From assembly GCF_013041615.1 (NCBI RefSeq), contig NZ_JABEPQ010000003.1:186001-250000 (forward strand): a DNA stretch of 64,000 bases. Direction: 5' to 3'. This DNA is from Knoellia koreensis (GTDB taxonomy: Bacteria > Actinomycetota > Actinomycetes > Actinomycetales > Dermatophilaceae). Below are positions 16,576 through 27,557 of this stretch, piece by piece. Below the pieces are notes generated by a model, which ran no database searches, was not told the origin of the DNA, and was given only the letters and a program-made list of their open reading frames with translations. The position numbers and the translations under genes were made by a program. Each line of letters starts with the position of its first letter. Position 1 is the first letter of the stretch.

Positions 16576-18194
16576 CCGAAGATCGAGCGGGTGATCTCGC
16601 GGCCAAGGACGGTGCCCGCCGACCGCAGCGCGGACTTGAACGCGCTCGACGTCACAACCTGCTCGACGATGCCGGGCTGCTCCTTCGGGGCCCGCGGCGG
16701 CTTCGCCGCCTCGCCGCCACCCGCCGGAGCCGGCGCGGGCTGACCCGGGGCCGGCTGCGCCTGCGCCGCCTGCTCCTTGGCCTGCAACATCTCGAACGCG
16801 GAGTCGCGGTTGGTCGCGGTCGTGTACTTGGGCGCCAGCGACGACGCGGCCACGATGCCCTTGATCGTGGCGTCGTCGGAGGGGGCCATGAGCGACTGCG
16901 GCGCGATCATCCGGGTCCAGGCCACCGGGGTCGGTGCGCCCTTCTCGGACAGCACGGTCACGACCGCCTCACCGGTGCCGAGCGTCGTGAGCAGCTCCTC
17001 GAGGTCGTAGCCGCTGTGCGGGTAGGTCGACACGGCCGCCTTGAGCGCCTTGGCGTCCTCGGGGGTGTAGGCCCGCAGCGCGTGCTGCACCCGGTTGCCC
17101 AGCTGGGCGAGGACATCGGCAGGCACGTCCTTGGGCGACTGCGTCACGAAGAAGACACCCACACCCTTGGACCGGATCAGCCGCACCGTCTGCTGGATCG
17201 CGTCGAGGAACGCCTTCGAGGCGTCGTTGAACAACAGGTGCGCCTCGTCGAAGAAGAACACCAGCTTGGGCTTCTCGGGGTCCCCCACCTCGGGCAGGTC
17301 GTGGTAGAGGTCGGCGAGCAGCCACATGAGGAACGTCGAGAACAGCGCCGGCCGGTCCTGCACCGCGGGCAGCTCGAGGAGCGTGACCATGCCCTTGCCG
17401 TCGGCCCCCGTCCGCAGCAGGTCGGCCGTGTCGAACTCGGGCGTGCCGAAGAACGCCTCGGCCCCCTGGTCGGCGAACGTGATCAGCTCGCGCAGGATCA
17501 CCCCCGCGGTCGCGGACGAGAGCCCGCCGAGCTCCTTGAGGTCGGCCTTGCCCTCGTCGGACGCGAGGAACTGCACGACGGCTCGCAGGTCCTTGAGCTC
17601 GTCGAGCCACAGCTGCTTGGAGTCGGCGTAGTGGAAGACGAGGCCGAGGCTGGACTCCTGGGTTTCGTTGAGCCCCAACACCTTTGCCAGCATCGTCGGA
17701 CCGAACGACGAGACGCTCGCACGGATCGGCACCCCGTTGCCCTGACCTCCCAGCGAGAGGAACTCGGCAGGGTATGCCGTGGGCTGCCAGTCCTGCCCGA
17801 CCTCCTGGGCGCGCGCGGTGATCTTGTCGTTGGGCTGGCCCGGGCTGGCCATGCCGGACAGGTCGCCCTTGATGTCGGCGAGGAAGACCGGGACACCCTG
17901 GCCCGCGAGCTGCTCGGCCATGAGCTGAAGGGTCTTGGTCTTGCCGGTGCCGGTGGCGCCGGCCACGAGGCCGTGCCGGTTGAGGGTGGCGAGCGGGATC
18001 TTCACCGGCGCGTCCGGGTATGCCGTGCCGTCGACGACCGCGGCCCCGAACAGGAGCGCACCCCCCTCGAAGGTGTAGCCGGCGCGGATCTCGTCGATCT
18101 GCGCGTTGGACGTCGCGGGCTTGGCCGCCGCCTCGTCGGACTGCTCGGGCTGCTCGGGCTTGTCGGGCTTCGCGTTCTCGGTCACGGTCGGCAC
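16554..18194 (-). CDS. HerA-like ATPase (DUF853 family)
   Basis: The 546-residue protein has Walker A GATGTGKT (about residue 80) with preceding RHGLVAG, FLADIKGDLSG, Walker B LVFFFDEAHLLF (about residue 315), and the sensor region GVGVFFVTQSPKDVPADVLAQLGNRVQHALRAYTP. This is the DUF853/HerA-C family of RecA-like ATPases. They are widespread housekeeping proteins whose DNA or export role is not well defined. A Pro/Ala-rich linker (about 485-520) precedes a conserved C-terminal helix and a TSRRRR end. The final codons lie in the 39-bp repeat. Confidence 0.88.
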   Translation of the reverse strand: MPTVTENAKPDKPEQPEQSDEAAAKPATSNAQIDEIRAGYTFEGGALLFGAAVVDGTAYPDAPVKIPLATLNRHGLVAGATGTGKTKTLQLMAEQLAGQGVPVFLADIKGDLSGMASPGQPNDKITARAQEVGQDWQPTAYPAEFLSLGGQGNGVPIRASVSSFGPTMLAKVLGLNETQESSLGLVFHYADSKQLWLDELKDLRAVVQFLASDEGKADLKELGGLSSATAGVILRELITFADQGAEAFFGTPEFDTADLLRTGADGKGMVTLLELPAVQDRPALFSTFLMWLLADLYHDLPEVGDPEKPKLVFFFDEAHLLFNDASKAFLDAIQQTVRLIRSKGVGVFFVTQSPKDVPADVLAQLGNRVQHALRAYTPEDAKALKAAVSTYPHSGYDLEELLTTLGTGEAVVTVLSEKGAPTPVAWTRMIAPQSLMAPSDDATIKGIVAASSLAPKYTTATNRDSAFEMLQAKEQAAQAQPAPGQPAPAPAGGGEAAKPPRAPKEQPGIVEQVVTSSAFKSALRSAGTVLGREITRSIFGTSRRRR

Positions 18195-18272
18195 TCTAGT
18201 GCGACGTCCACCCCTCGGGCAGGGCGAGATTCACGCAAACGCGCGCACGCGGCATACCTCTAGGGTGGGCAG

Positions 18273-18569
18273 GTGATCTTCAAGAAGGTGGGCGAGGGGC
18301 GCCCCTATCCCGACCACGGCAAGCAGTCGCCCCGCGACTGGGCCGACGTGCCGCCGCGGATGGTGCGGCTCGAGCAGCTGATCACGACCAAGCGGACCCT
18401 CGACCTCGGTCACCTGCTGGCCGAGGACTCGACGTTCTACGGCGACCTCTTCGCGCACGTCGTGGAGTGGGAGGGCGACCTCTACCTCGAGGACGGCCTG
18501 CACCGCGCCCTGCGCGCCGCGCTGCAGCAGCGACCTACGCTGCACGCGCGCGTGCTCGTGCTTGACTGA
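18273..18569 (+). CDS. Small conserved actinobacterial protein (VapB-like by family naming)
   Basis: The 98-residue product starts with GTG: IFKKVGEGRPYPDHG, then PRDWADVPPRMVRLEQLITTKRTLDL, LLAEDSTFYGDLFAHVVEWEGDLYLEDGLHRALRAAL. This compact, highly conserved actinobacterial family is sometimes labelled VapB-family antitoxin, but the 'DGLHRA' core also resembles ParB/sulfiredoxin-like nuclease-fold proteins. No PIN-domain toxin gene is adjacent, so an antitoxin role is not supported here. It is divergent from the HerA-like gene. Confidence 0.7.
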   Translation: MIFKKVGEGRPYPDHGKQSPRDWADVPPRMVRLEQLITTKRTLDLGHLLAEDSTFYGDLFAHVVEWEGDLYLEDGLHRALRAALQQRPTLHARVLVLD

Positions 18570-18625
18570 CCTCTCAAGGGATTCGCGGCCGCCGAGGGTG
18601 ACGGCCACGGGCACGGAGGTTGGCG

Positions 18626-19195
18626 TTGAGCTACGTCGTGGAGTCGGGCGCCTCGCGCGGGCGACGTGAGCGACGCCGCCGTGCCCTCATCACCTTGGCC
18701 ATCGTCGCGCTGATGCTGTTCTTCGCGTTCTGGTACGCCTACTCCTACTACCGTTCCGACCGCGCCAAGCCGGCCGCCGTGCCCACCCCCACCTGCACGA
18801 CGACGGCCCCCATCGCGCCGAAGTCGGTGACGGTCAACGTCTACAACTCGACCGAGCGCAACGGCCTCGCCGCCAAGACCGCCGCAGATGTGAAGAAGCG
18901 CGGGTTCACCGTGCGCACCGTGGCCAATGACCCGCTCAACAAGAAGGTCGCCGGCTCGGCCGAGGTCCGGTACGGCACTGCCGGCAAGGACCGGGCCAAC
19001 CTCGTGCTCGCCCTCGTCAAGGGCGCCAAGGCCGTCCCTGACAAGCGCACCGACGCCACGGTCGACCTCGTCCTCGGGGCCAAGTACACCGCGCTGGCGC
19101 CACCACCGAAGGCCGCAACTGCAGACAACGCCAACGCAACCAGCAAGCCCACCGGCAAGACCGCCCCCACGACCAAGGCGTCCGGCGGCTGCTGA
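18626..19195 (+). CDS. Membrane-anchored LytR_C-domain protein
   Basis: The 189-residue product has an Arg-rich cytoplasmic start (RGRRERRRRA), one membrane helix (LITLAIVALMLFFAFWYAYSYY) and an extracytoplasmic LytR C-terminal domain (VNVYNSTERNGLAAKTAADVKKRGFTVRTVANDP). A Thr/Ala-rich tail ends in Cys. TTG at 18626 was preferred because GGAGG (18615-18619) lies 6 nt upstream; the TTG at 18620 would touch that site. Free-standing LytR_C proteins are envelope-associated; the function is not established. Confidence 0.78.
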   Translation: MSYVVESGASRGRRERRRRALITLAIVALMLFFAFWYAYSYYRSDRAKPAAVPTPTCTTTAPIAPKSVTVNVYNSTERNGLAAKTAADVKKRGFTVRTVANDPLNKKVAGSAEVRYGTAGKDRANLVLALVKGAKAVPDKRTDATVDLVLGAKYTALAPPPKAATADNANATSKPTGKTAPTTKASGGC

Positions 19196-19250
19196 CCGCC
19201 CACTGGTCGGCGGGTGACATCCGCGCCGCCTCCTGCGCACAATCGTCGGC

Positions 19251-20459
19251 ATGGAGGTCGACGGCGTCCGCTCCGAGGTGGCCGACTCCTGGCTGCGCTC
19301 GGCCGCCGCCGGCGTCGACACCGATCGAGTCGAAGCGCCGATCACCCTCCCGCAGGACGCACTGCGCGACCACCGGCAGGCCCATCCCCTGGCCCAGGTG
19401 TTCCCCCTGCTCGACGACGTGCTCGGCCGCGCCGCCCGCGAGTGCGACGCGATCATGGCCGTCTCCGACGCAGCCGGTCAGCTGCTCTGGGTCTGTGGCA
19501 CCCCGAGCGTGCTGCGCAAGGCCGAGTCGATCGGGTTCGTCGAGGGCAGCAACTGGGACGAGCGCTTGGCCGGCACCAACGCGCCGGGCATGGCACTGGC
19601 CCTCGACCAGTCGGTGAGCATCATCGGCGCCGAGCACTTCCGGGCGAGCGTACGCGGCTGGAGCTGCGCCGCCACCCCGATCCACGACCCGTCCGACGCC
19701 TCGCTGCTGGGCGTGCTCGACATCACCGGCGGCGATGACATCGTGGTGCCACAGACCAACGCCATGGTGCGTGCCGCAGCCCGCATGGCCGAGGCCGAGC
19801 TCGCCCGCGAGCTGCTCCAGCGGCGGGACGAACCGGCGCACCCGCACGGCCCCACGGTGCGGCTGAGCCTCCAGGCACTGGGCCGGGCGGAGGCGTTGGT
19901 GACGATCGACGACGGTCGCGCTCGACGCCACACGCTGCGCCTCAGCCCACGGCACAGCGAGATCGTGCTGCTTCTCGCCTCGACACCACGCGGGCTCTCC
20001 GGCGACGAGCTCGCGGTCCTGCTCTACGAGGACGACGTCAGCGCGTCCACGCTGCGCGCCGAGCTCAACCGGCTGCGCTCCCTCCTCGGCGAGGAACTGC
20101 TCGCCTCCCGCCCCTACCGCCTCACCGCAGAGGTCACCGGCGACTGGCTCGCGGTCGAGGCGCACCTCGCCGCCGGCGCCGTCGACTCGGCCCTGCGGTC
20201 CTACCGCGGGCCGCTGCTGCACACCGCGACCGCTCCCGGGGTCGTCCGCCTGCGCTCCAGCGTCGAGGGACAGCTGCGACGCGCGGTGCTCACCACCGGC
20301 GAACCCGACCTCATGTCGACGTGGACCCGGTCGGCGTGGGGCGCCGACGACTACGAGATGTGGAGCGCCCAGCAGGCGGCCCTCGCGCCCACCTCGCCGT
20401 TGCGTCCGCTCGTGGCCGGCCAGCTCGCCCGGCTCGACCGGGAGCTCGGCGCCCCCTGA
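19251..20459 (+). CDS. GAF-domain transcriptional regulator with C-terminal winged helix
   Basis: The 402-residue protein has an AcoR-like N-terminus (ADSWLRSAAAGVD), then a GAF domain (about 60-190: IMAVSDAAGQLLWVCG, GSNWDERLAGTNAPGMALAL, SCAATPIHDP). The C-terminal winged helix (LSPRHSEIVLLLASTPRGLSGDELAVLLY, then STLRAELNRLRSLLG) is of the OmpR/SARP kind. It lacks the AAA+ sigma-54 domain of true AcoR. It precedes an aldehyde dehydrogenase, the usual partner of such regulators, so it probably senses an alcohol/aldehyde-derived signal and controls that gene. Confidence 0.8.
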   Translation: MEVDGVRSEVADSWLRSAAAGVDTDRVEAPITLPQDALRDHRQAHPLAQVFPLLDDVLGRAARECDAIMAVSDAAGQLLWVCGTPSVLRKAESIGFVEGSNWDERLAGTNAPGMALALDQSVSIIGAEHFRASVRGWSCAATPIHDPSDASLLGVLDITGGDDIVVPQTNAMVRAAARMAEAELARELLQRRDEPAHPHGPTVRLSLQALGRAEALVTIDDGRARRHTLRLSPRHSEIVLLLASTPRGLSGDELAVLLYEDDVSASTLRAELNRLRSLLGEELLASRPYRLTAEVTGDWLAVEAHLAAGAVDSALRSYRGPLLHTATAPGVVRLRSSVEGQLRRAVLTTGEPDLMSTWTRSAWGADDYEMWSAQQAALAPTSPLRPLVAGQLARLDRELGAP

Positions 20460-20467
20460 GCGCACGG

Positions 20468-20505
20468 CGAGGTATGCCGCGGGGCCGAGCCCGCGGCATA
20501 CCTCG
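20468..20505 (+). terminator. Hairpin built from two inverted copies of the GTATGCCG word
   Basis: Arms 20468-20483 and 20490-20505 form a perfect 16-bp stem with a 6-nt loop, 9 nt after the regulator stop. Each arm contains GGTATGCCGCGGG or its complement. It is the clearest case of the iterated word serving as a terminator stem. Confidence 0.65.
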
Positions 20506-20528
20506 TGCAACGTGGTCGCAACGTTGCG
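20506..20528. promoter_or_regulatory. Candidate operator upstream of the aldehyde dehydrogenase
   Basis: A half-site TGCAACGTGG is followed by the perfect palindrome GCAACGTTGC (20518-20527), about 60 nt before the aldehyde dehydrogenase start. The neighbouring GAF regulator is the natural candidate to bind here. Confidence 0.4.
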
Positions 20529-20588
20529 CTGCCTAGCGTCTGGCGCACCCCGAAAAGGGGCCACCACCAAGGACGTTGGGAGCATCGC

Positions 20589-22112
<1,524 letters not shown>

Positions 22113-22116
22113 GCCG

Positions 22117-22503
22117 ATGACAAGCGAGGTCACCCGGGTCGACCTCACCGGTGAGGCGGCGGACCTGCTCCGTCGCCTCACCGGCCGGCACGGCCCGCTG
22201 ATGTTCCACCAGTCCGGCGGCTGCTGCGACGGCAGCGCGCCGATGTGCTACCCCGTCGGCGACTTCCTCACCGGCGACGGTGACGTGCACCTGGGGTCGC
22301 TCGCGGTCGACGGCCTGCCGGAGCCGGTCGAGTTCTGGATGTCGGCGCCGCAGTACGAGTACTGGAAGCACACGCATCTCACCGTCGACGTGGTGGCCGG
22401 CCGTGGGAGCGGCTTCTCGGTGGAGGCGCCGGAGGGCGTGCGCTTCCTCATCCGCTCGCGCCTCATGACCGAGGAGGAGCTGCGCACCTTCGCACTCCTG
22501 TGA
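22117..22503 (+). CDS. DUF779 protein (aldehyde dehydrogenase partner)
   Basis: The 128-residue product has the DUF779 signature HGPLMFHQSGGCCDGSAPMCYPVGDF and PVEFWMSAPQYEYWKHTHLTVDVVAGRG. The conserved Cys-rich GGCCDGSAPMC segment suggests a metal or redox role. It lies directly after the aldehyde dehydrogenase gene, an arrangement conserved across actinobacteria, so a joint function is very likely. The biochemical function is not known. Confidence 0.88.
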   Translation: MTSEVTRVDLTGEAADLLRRLTGRHGPLMFHQSGGCCDGSAPMCYPVGDFLTGDGDVHLGSLAVDGLPEPVEFWMSAPQYEYWKHTHLTVDVVAGRGSGFSVEAPEGVRFLIRSRLMTEEELRTFALL

Positions 22504-22532
22504 GCCGGCGCCATCCCCCGTACGCTCGAACC

Positions 22533-22928
22533 ATGATCAGCGTCGAGCTCGCCCGCCAGCTGGCGCAGGCTGGCGTGCTCTGGGAGCCCAGCCCCGGTGA
22601 CCGGTTCACCATCGACCAGCCGAACGTCGTCGGCGAGGTGTTCTGGATCAGCCACCTGACGATCGACGTGCACACCTTCCAGGGCCAGCCGCTGATCGGC
22701 TTCAACGGCACGACCGAGTGGGCACTCGACTCGGTCACCCTCGACACGGCCCTGTGGCTGCCGCGGGAGGACCAGCTGCGTGGGCTGCTCGGTGACCGGT
22801 TCGTCGCCCTGCGCAGTGGCGCCGACGGCTGGGTCGTGGACGTGGTCGACCCCAACCTCGGCCCGGCCAGCTTCATTGACCCGGACGCCGAGAGCGCCTA
22901 CGCCTTGGCGCTGCTCAGCTTCGCCTGA
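22533..22928 (+). CDS. Conserved hypothetical protein (131 aa)
   Basis: The product reads MISVELARQLAQAGVLWEP, GDRFTIDQPNV, VFWISHLTIDVHTF, IGFNGTTEWALDSV and LWLPREDQLRGLLGDRF. It belongs to a soluble actinobacterial family of about 130 residues with these same blocks. Databases sometimes label it a pilus assembly protein, but nothing in the sequence supports that. The ATG at 22533 is preferred over an upstream GTG that overlaps the DUF779 stop. Confidence 0.7.
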   Translation: MISVELARQLAQAGVLWEPSPGDRFTIDQPNVVGEVFWISHLTIDVHTFQGQPLIGFNGTTEWALDSVTLDTALWLPREDQLRGLLGDRFVALRSGADGWVVDVVDPNLGPASFIDPDAESAYALALLSFA

Positions 22929-22988
22929 GCTGTCGAGGGGTATGCCGCGTGCGCGCCTGAGCGCGGATGGCACCTCACGCGGTGGTGT

Positions 22989-24158
22989 TCACCGGATGCC
23001 GTAGAGGTGCTCGAGCGCGAGCTGGTCCAGCCGCTCGAAGGCCATGCCGCGGGCGGCGGCCTGGTCGGGGTCGAACGCGTCGGTGTCGGCGCGCAGCGTG
23101 GCGAGGTCTTCGCCGTCGTCGAGCGTCGGCCGGGCCAGCTCGTCGACGCGCGCGGCACGCAGCGCCTCCTGGACCTCGGGGTCGGCACGGAAGGCGCGGG
23201 TCTTCTTCTCCAACACCAGGTAGTTGCGCATGCAGCCGGCGGCCGACTCCCACACGCCGTCGAGGTCCTCGGTACGCGGCGGCTTGAAGTCGAAGTGACG
23301 CGGACCGGCATACCCACCCTGCTCGAGAGTGTCCACGGTCCAGAACGCGCCACGCGCGTTCCCCGCCCCGAAGCGCAGGTCCTGGTCGAAGCGGGGACCG
23401 TTCTGCCCGTTGAGGTCGATGTGGAAGAGCTTGTCGTGCCACAGCGCCTGGGCGATGCCGTGGGCGTAGTTGAGGCCCGCCATCTCCTCGTGGCCGACCT
23501 CGGGGTTGAGGCCGACGAGGTCGGAGTGCTCGAGCTCGTCGATGAAGGCGAGGGCGTGGCCGACGGTGGGGAGCAGGATGTCGCCCCTCGGTTCGTTCGG
23601 CTTGGGTTCCAGGGCGAAGCGCAGGTCGTACCCCTGCTCGACCACATGGTCGCCCAGGACGTCGAACGCCTCCTTGTAGCGGTCGAGGGCGGCGCGGACG
23701 TCCTTGGCCGCACCGGACTCGGCGCCCTCACGACCGCCCCAGGCGACGAACGTCGTCGCGCCCAGCTGGGCCGCGAGGTCGATGTTGTCGGCCACCTTGC
23801 GGATGGCGAACCGGCGCACGTCGCGGTCGTTGTTGGTGAAGCCCCCATCGCGAAAGACGGGGTGGGAGAACAGGTTCGTCGTCACCATCTCCACCACGAC
23901 ACCGGTGTCGGCGAGGGCCTTGCGGAAGGGGGTCAGGTGCTCGAGTCGCTGCTCGGCCGTCGACCCGAAGGGCATGACGTCGTCGTCGTGGAACGACACA
24001 CCCCACGCGCCGAGGTCGGACAGCCGGTGGACCGCCTCGGCCGGGTCGAGCGGTGGACGGACGGCGCCGCCGAAGACGTCGACCCCCTGCCACCCGACCG
24101 TCCACAGCCCGAACGAGAACCGGTCCTCGCGGGTGGGGGTGAAGTCACCCTCAGCCAT
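22989..24158 (-). CDS. xylA: Xylose isomerase
   Basis: The 389-residue enzyme is of the class I (Streptomyces) type and nearly colinear with it: [14 protein letters not shown], catalytic His in [31 protein letters not shown] (metal ligand Glu), [27 protein letters not shown] and the C-terminal [17 protein letters not shown]. It interconverts D-xylose and D-xylulose (and D-glucose and D-fructose) with two divalent metals. The ATG at 24158 overlaps the upstream gene's end by 8 nt. It is the last gene of a seven-gene sugar operon; no xylulokinase gene is in the window. Confidence 0.95.
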   Translation of the reverse strand: MAEGDFTPTREDRFSFGLWTVGWQGVDVFGGAVRPPLDPAEAVHRLSDLGAWGVSFHDDDVMPFGSTAEQRLEHLTPFRKALADTGVVVEMVTTNLFSHPVFRDGGFTNNDRDVRRFAIRKVADNIDLAAQLGATTFVAWGGREGAESGAAKDVRAALDRYKEAFDVLGDHVVEQGYDLRFALEPKPNEPRGDILLPTVGHALAFIDELEHSDLVGLNPEVGHEEMAGLNYAHGIAQALWHDKLFHIDLNGQNGPRFDQDLRFGAGNARGAFWTVDTLEQGGYAGPRHFDFKPPRTEDLDGVWESAAGCMRNYLVLEKKTRAFRADPEVQEALRAARVDELARPTLDDGEDLATLRADTDAFDPDQAAARGMAFERLDQLALEHLYGIR

Positions 24159-25167
24159 CACGGTCACCCGAGCTGAACGCCGCGTCGAACGCCGCCTCCG
24201 GACGGTCGAAGGCAAGCCGGCGCACGAAGTCCACCGCCTCGGCCGCACCCACCAGGCGGTCCATTCCCGCGTCCTCCCACTCGACCGAGATGGGCCCGTC
24301 GTACCCGATCGCGCCGAGCACCCGGAAGCAGTCCTCCCACGGCACGTCGCCGTGCCCGGTGGACACGAAGTCCCAGCCGCGGCGCGGGTCAGCCCACGGC
24401 AGGTGCGACGACAGCCTTCCGTTGCGGCCGTTGCCGATTCGCATCCGCACGTCCTTGCAGTCGACGTGGTAGATGCGGTCCTGGAAGTCCCAGATGAACG
24501 CGGCCGGGTCGAGGTCCTGCCACACCATGTGGGACGGGTCCCAGTTGAGGCCGAACGCCGGGCGGTGGCCGATCGCCTCGAGCGTGCGCACCGTCGTCCA
24601 GTGGTCGTAGGCGATCTCGCTCGGATGGACCTCGTGGGCAAACCGCACCCCGACCTCATCGTAGACGTCGAGGATCGGGTTCCACCGGTCGGCGAAGTCC
24701 TGGTAGCCCGCCTCGATCGTCTCCGCCGACACAGGCGGGAACATCGCGACGTACTTCCAGATCGCCGAACCGGTGAACCCGATGACCACGTCGACACCGA
24801 GCTTGGCGGCGGCGCGGGCCGTGTCGGACATGCGCGTGGCGGCCCGCTGCCGCACGCCCTCCGGGTCACCGTCACCCCACACGTCTGGCGGCAGGATGTC
24901 CTTGTGCCGCTGGTCGATCGGGTCGTCGCAGACGGCCTGCCCGACGAGGTGGTTGGAGATGGCCCAGACCCCGAGACCGTGACGCTCGAGGATCTCGCGT
25001 CGGCCGGCCACGTAGTCGTCCTCGGCAAGGGCACGGTCGACCTCGAAGTGGTCGCCCCAGCAAGCGATCTCGAGTCCGTCGTACCCCCACGAGGCGGCCA
25101 GGCGGCATACCTCCTCGAAGGGAAGGTCGGCCCACTGCCCGGTGAACAGCGTGATCGGTCGCGCCAC
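24151..25167 (-). CDS. Sugar phosphate isomerase/epimerase-like TIM-barrel protein
   Basis: The 338-residue product is an AP-endonuclease-2/xylose isomerase-like TIM barrel: [96 protein letters not shown] and [11 protein letters not shown]. The His/Asp/Glu metal ligands are all present. Members isomerise or epimerise sugars, inososes or keto-sugars. It lies between xylA and a second TIM-barrel gene in the sugar operon, with a 12-nt gap before the next gene upstream. The substrate is not known. Confidence 0.85.
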   Translation of the reverse strand: MARPITLFTGQWADLPFEEVCRLAASWGYDGLEIACWGDHFEVDRALAEDDYVAGRREILERHGLGVWAISNHLVGQAVCDDPIDQRHKDILPPDVWGDGDPEGVRQRAATRMSDTARAAAKLGVDVVIGFTGSAIWKYVAMFPPVSAETIEAGYQDFADRWNPILDVYDEVGVRFAHEVHPSEIAYDHWTTVRTLEAIGHRPAFGLNWDPSHMVWQDLDPAAFIWDFQDRIYHVDCKDVRMRIGNGRNGRLSSHLPWADPRRGWDFVSTGHGDVPWEDCFRVLGAIGYDGPISVEWEDAGMDRLVGAAEAVDFVRRLAFDRPEAAFDAAFSSGDRDG

Positions 25168-25179
25168 GGTCTTCTCCTC

Positions 25180-26310
25180 TCAGGCCCGAAGGGCCGCCAT
25201 GTTCTGGTAGCTGAGCCGCGAGAAGTCCAGCGACTGACCGGGGTTCGCCGCGCCTCCCGGCGCATTGTCCTGTTCGTACATCGGGTTGTGGTACCCACGC
25301 GCACCGGTCTGCGACAGGAACGTGCGGTAGTCGATGTCGCCCGTGCCGAAGGGCACCATCTCGTAGCCCGCCGGCAGGTCGGGACGCGAGTCGCCGTCCT
25401 TGGCGTGGAAGAGCGGGAAGCGGATCGGCTGTCGCTGCACCACGGCGAGCGGGTTGAAGACCGAGGTGACGGTCGAGCCGTCGGGAGCCGTGTAGGTGCG
25501 GAATCGGAACTGCGCGACGTGCGCCCAGTAGATGTCCATCTCGAGGAAGACGTAGGCGGGGTCGGTGCGCGTGAGGAAGTACTCGAGCCGGCGGATGCCG
25601 GACGAACGCGTCGGACGGCCTTGTGCGTCAAGGGGTCCGCTGTCGAGAAGGAAGTTGTATGCCGTGTCGTGGTTGTGCGTGTAGAGCTTGAGCCCGTGCC
25701 CGGCGGCGCGTCGTCCGAGGACGTTCCAGCGCTCGGCGGCGGCGTCCCAGTCGGCCTGGTAGGCGCTACCCGTCGGGTCGCCGCCCGTGCCGATGTGCCC
25801 GAGGCCGAGGATGTTGGCGCGTTCACAGGCGGCGTCGAATGCCGCGAGCGAACCGGCGCTCAGGTCGCCCGGCACGCTGCCGTGGTTGCCCTCGGCCTCG
25901 AGCCCGTTGTCGTCGAGCCACTGGCGCAGGAGGTGCGCACCGGCGACGGTGTCGGTGTCGCCGCCCGGGGCGTTCGGGTGCTGGCGGTAGCCCGCGAACT
26001 CCACCTGCTTGTAGCCGATGCGGCCGAGCTCCTCGAAGACCGCGCGGAATCCCGATGCGTAGGGGGTGGTCGCGGGGTCGCGCGAGATCGCGTCCCGGAC
26101 GGTGTAGAGGATGATGCCGCGCTTTCCCGGCGGCACGACGACGCCGCTCGCGGACGCAGCCGCGGGGGCGGAGGCCGCGGAGGCTCGCCCGGCCAGCGGG
26201 CCTGCGAGGGTCGCCGCCGCCATGCCGGTCGTAGCCGCCAGGAACTGGCGGCGGCCCAGGCCGAGCCCCTTGGCGAGGGCGGGGGTGTCGGGTCGGTCGG
26301 TGGTGTCCAT
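25180..26310 (-). CDS. Exported TIM-barrel sugar isomerase/epimerase-like protein (Tat signal)
   Basis: The 376-residue product carries a twin-arginine signal ([25 protein letters not shown]...). An xylose isomerase-like TIM barrel follows: [76 protein letters not shown] and [10 protein letters not shown]. Tat export suggests a folded, metal-loaded enzyme acting outside the membrane. An exported sugar-isomerase-like enzyme beside a sugar importer suggests that the substrate may be changed before uptake, or that the protein acts on a released sugar derivative. Confidence 0.83.
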   Translation of the reverse strand: MDTTDRPDTPALAKGLGLGRRQFLAATTGMAAATLAGPLAGRASAASAPAAASASGVVVPPGKRGIILYTVRDAISRDPATTPYASGFRAVFEELGRIGYKQVEFAGYRQHPNAPGGDTDTVAGAHLLRQWLDDNGLEAEGNHGSVPGDLSAGSLAAFDAACERANILGLGHIGTGGDPTGSAYQADWDAAAERWNVLGRRAAGHGLKLYTHNHDTAYNFLLDSGPLDAQGRPTRSSGIRRLEYFLTRTDPAYVFLEMDIYWAHVAQFRFRTYTAPDGSTVTSVFNPLAVVQRQPIRFPLFHAKDGDSRPDLPAGYEMVPFGTGDIDYRTFLSQTGARGYHNPMYEQDNAPGGAANPGQSLDFSRLSYQNMAALRA

Positions 26311-26363
26311 GCTGCTCCTTTGCTCGTGCCGAGATTGGTGCGATGGGGTCGTGCGAGGTCAAC

Positions 26364-27557
26364 TCATGAAGGCGGGGCGATCGGCGTCCAGGCTGCGCCA
26401 GAGGCCGCGCTGCGCTCGACCGCGGCGAGCACCGTCTGCACCTGAAGGCCGTCGGCGAACGAGGGCGTGGGGTCGGCGCCCTCGGCGACGGCGGTGAGGA
26501 AGTCGGCCGCCTGGTGGGTGAAGCCGTGCTCGTAGCCCAGCAGGTGGCCCTGCGGCCACCAGGGCGCGACGTAGGGGTGCTCGGGTTCGGTCACGAGGAC
26601 GCGGGTGAACCCGCCGTCGACAGCCGGCACGGCTGCGTCGTGGAGCCAGAGCACGTTCATGTTCTCGAAATCGAACGCCAGGCTGCCGCGAGAACCGTTG
26701 ACCTCCAGTCGAATCGCGTTCTTGCGGCCGGTGGCGAACCGGGTCGCCTCGAAGGTCGCCAGCGCGCCGCCAGCGAGCCGCCCGACGAAGATCGCCGCGT
26801 CGTCCACCGTGACCTGGCCACGGCCCTCGGAGACGTCCGCCGACAGTCCCCGCGCCGTGTCTCCCGGGAGCGGCCGCTCCTTGACGAAGGTCTCGGTCAG
26901 GGCGCTCACACCGGCCACCGACTCCCCTGTGACGAACTGGGTCAGGTCGATGATGTGGGCGCCGATGTCGCCGAGCGCCCCCGACCCGGCGCGCTCCTTC
27001 TGCAGCCGCCACGTCAACGGCGCCTCGGGGTCAACCAGCCAGTCCTGGAGGTACTGCGCACGCACGTGCCGCACCTCGCCGATTCGCCCGTCCTGCACCA
27101 GCTTTCGCGCATAGGCGATGGCGGGCACGCGACGGTAGGTGAAGCCCACCATCGACCGCACACCCCGGTCGCGAGCCGCGTCGGCCGCAGCCGCAGCCAT
27201 CGTCGCGGCCTCCTCCACGGTGTTGGCCAGCGGCTTCTCGCAGAGCACGTGCTTGCCGGCGGCGAGCGCGGCCACCGCGATCTCGGCGTGGGTGTCGCCC
27301 GGCGTGCAGATGTCGACGATGTCGACGTCCGGGCGGGCGATGAGCTCCCGCCAGTCCGTCTCCACCGACTCCCATCCGAACCTGTCGGCCGTCTCCTGGG
27401 CTGCCGCCGCATCCCGACCACCGATCGCGACCAGCCGAGGCAGCGCGGGTGGGTCGAAGAAGCTGTGGGCGCCCCGCCAACCCTGGGAGTGGGCGCGACC
27501 CATGAAGGAGTAGCCGATCATGCCGACTCCCAGGGTCGGCTTGTCCTCTGCCGCCAT
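26364..27557 (-). CDS. Gfo/Idh/MocA-family oxidoreductase
   Basis: The 397-residue protein has the N-terminal Rossmann motif (GVGMIGYSFMGRAHSQGW), the DIVDICTPGDTHAEIAVAALAAGKHVLCEKPLANT core with the EKP catalytic Lys, and a C-terminal alpha/beta domain (SGALGDIGAHIIDLTQF with the usual Asp/His pair). It is an NAD(P)-dependent sugar or inositol dehydrogenase. The start at 27557 overlaps the binding-protein gene's stop (TGATG). With xylA and two TIM-barrel proteins it suggests oxidation and isomerisation of an unusual sugar or cyclitol. Confidence 0.9.
   Translation of the reverse strand: MAAEDKPTLGVGMIGYSFMGRAHSQGWRGAHSFFDPPALPRLVAIGGRDAAAAQETADRFGWESVETDWRELIARPDVDIVDICTPGDTHAEIAVAALAAGKHVLCEKPLANTVEEAATMAAAAADAARDRGVRSMVGFTYRRVPAIAYARKLVQDGRIGEVRHVRAQYLQDWLVDPEAPLTWRLQKERAGSGALGDIGAHIIDLTQFVTGESVAGVSALTETFVKERPLPGDTARGLSADVSEGRGQVTVDDAAIFVGRLAGGALATFEATRFATGRKNAIRLEVNGSRGSLAFDFENMNVLWLHDAAVPAVDGGFTRVLVTEPEHPYVAPWWPQGHLLGYEHGFTHQAADFLTAVAEGADPTPSFADGLQVQTVLAAVERSAASGAAWTPIAPPS

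Noticed and set aside
16554-18194. HerA-like ATPase as part of a phage-defence system (HerA-Sir2/NurA type)
   Set aside because: It belongs to the DUF853 housekeeping group, has no nuclease or Sir2 partner, and its neighbours are ordinary metabolic and envelope genes.
18273-18569. Type II toxin-antitoxin module
   Set aside because: The small protein resembles a family sometimes named VapB, but no toxin gene is adjacent on either side.
22533-22928. Pilus assembly protein CpaE
   Set aside because: The 131-residue product has no ATPase motif and is far from the pilus locus; the label is a likely carry-over error in databases.
22989-25826. A single reverse-strand open frame of about 945 codons through xylA and the two genes upstream
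   Set aside because: Only its last 390 codons are xylA. The rest is an out-of-frame shadow of two good TIM-barrel genes, kept open by the scarcity of AT-rich stop codons in 70% GC DNA.
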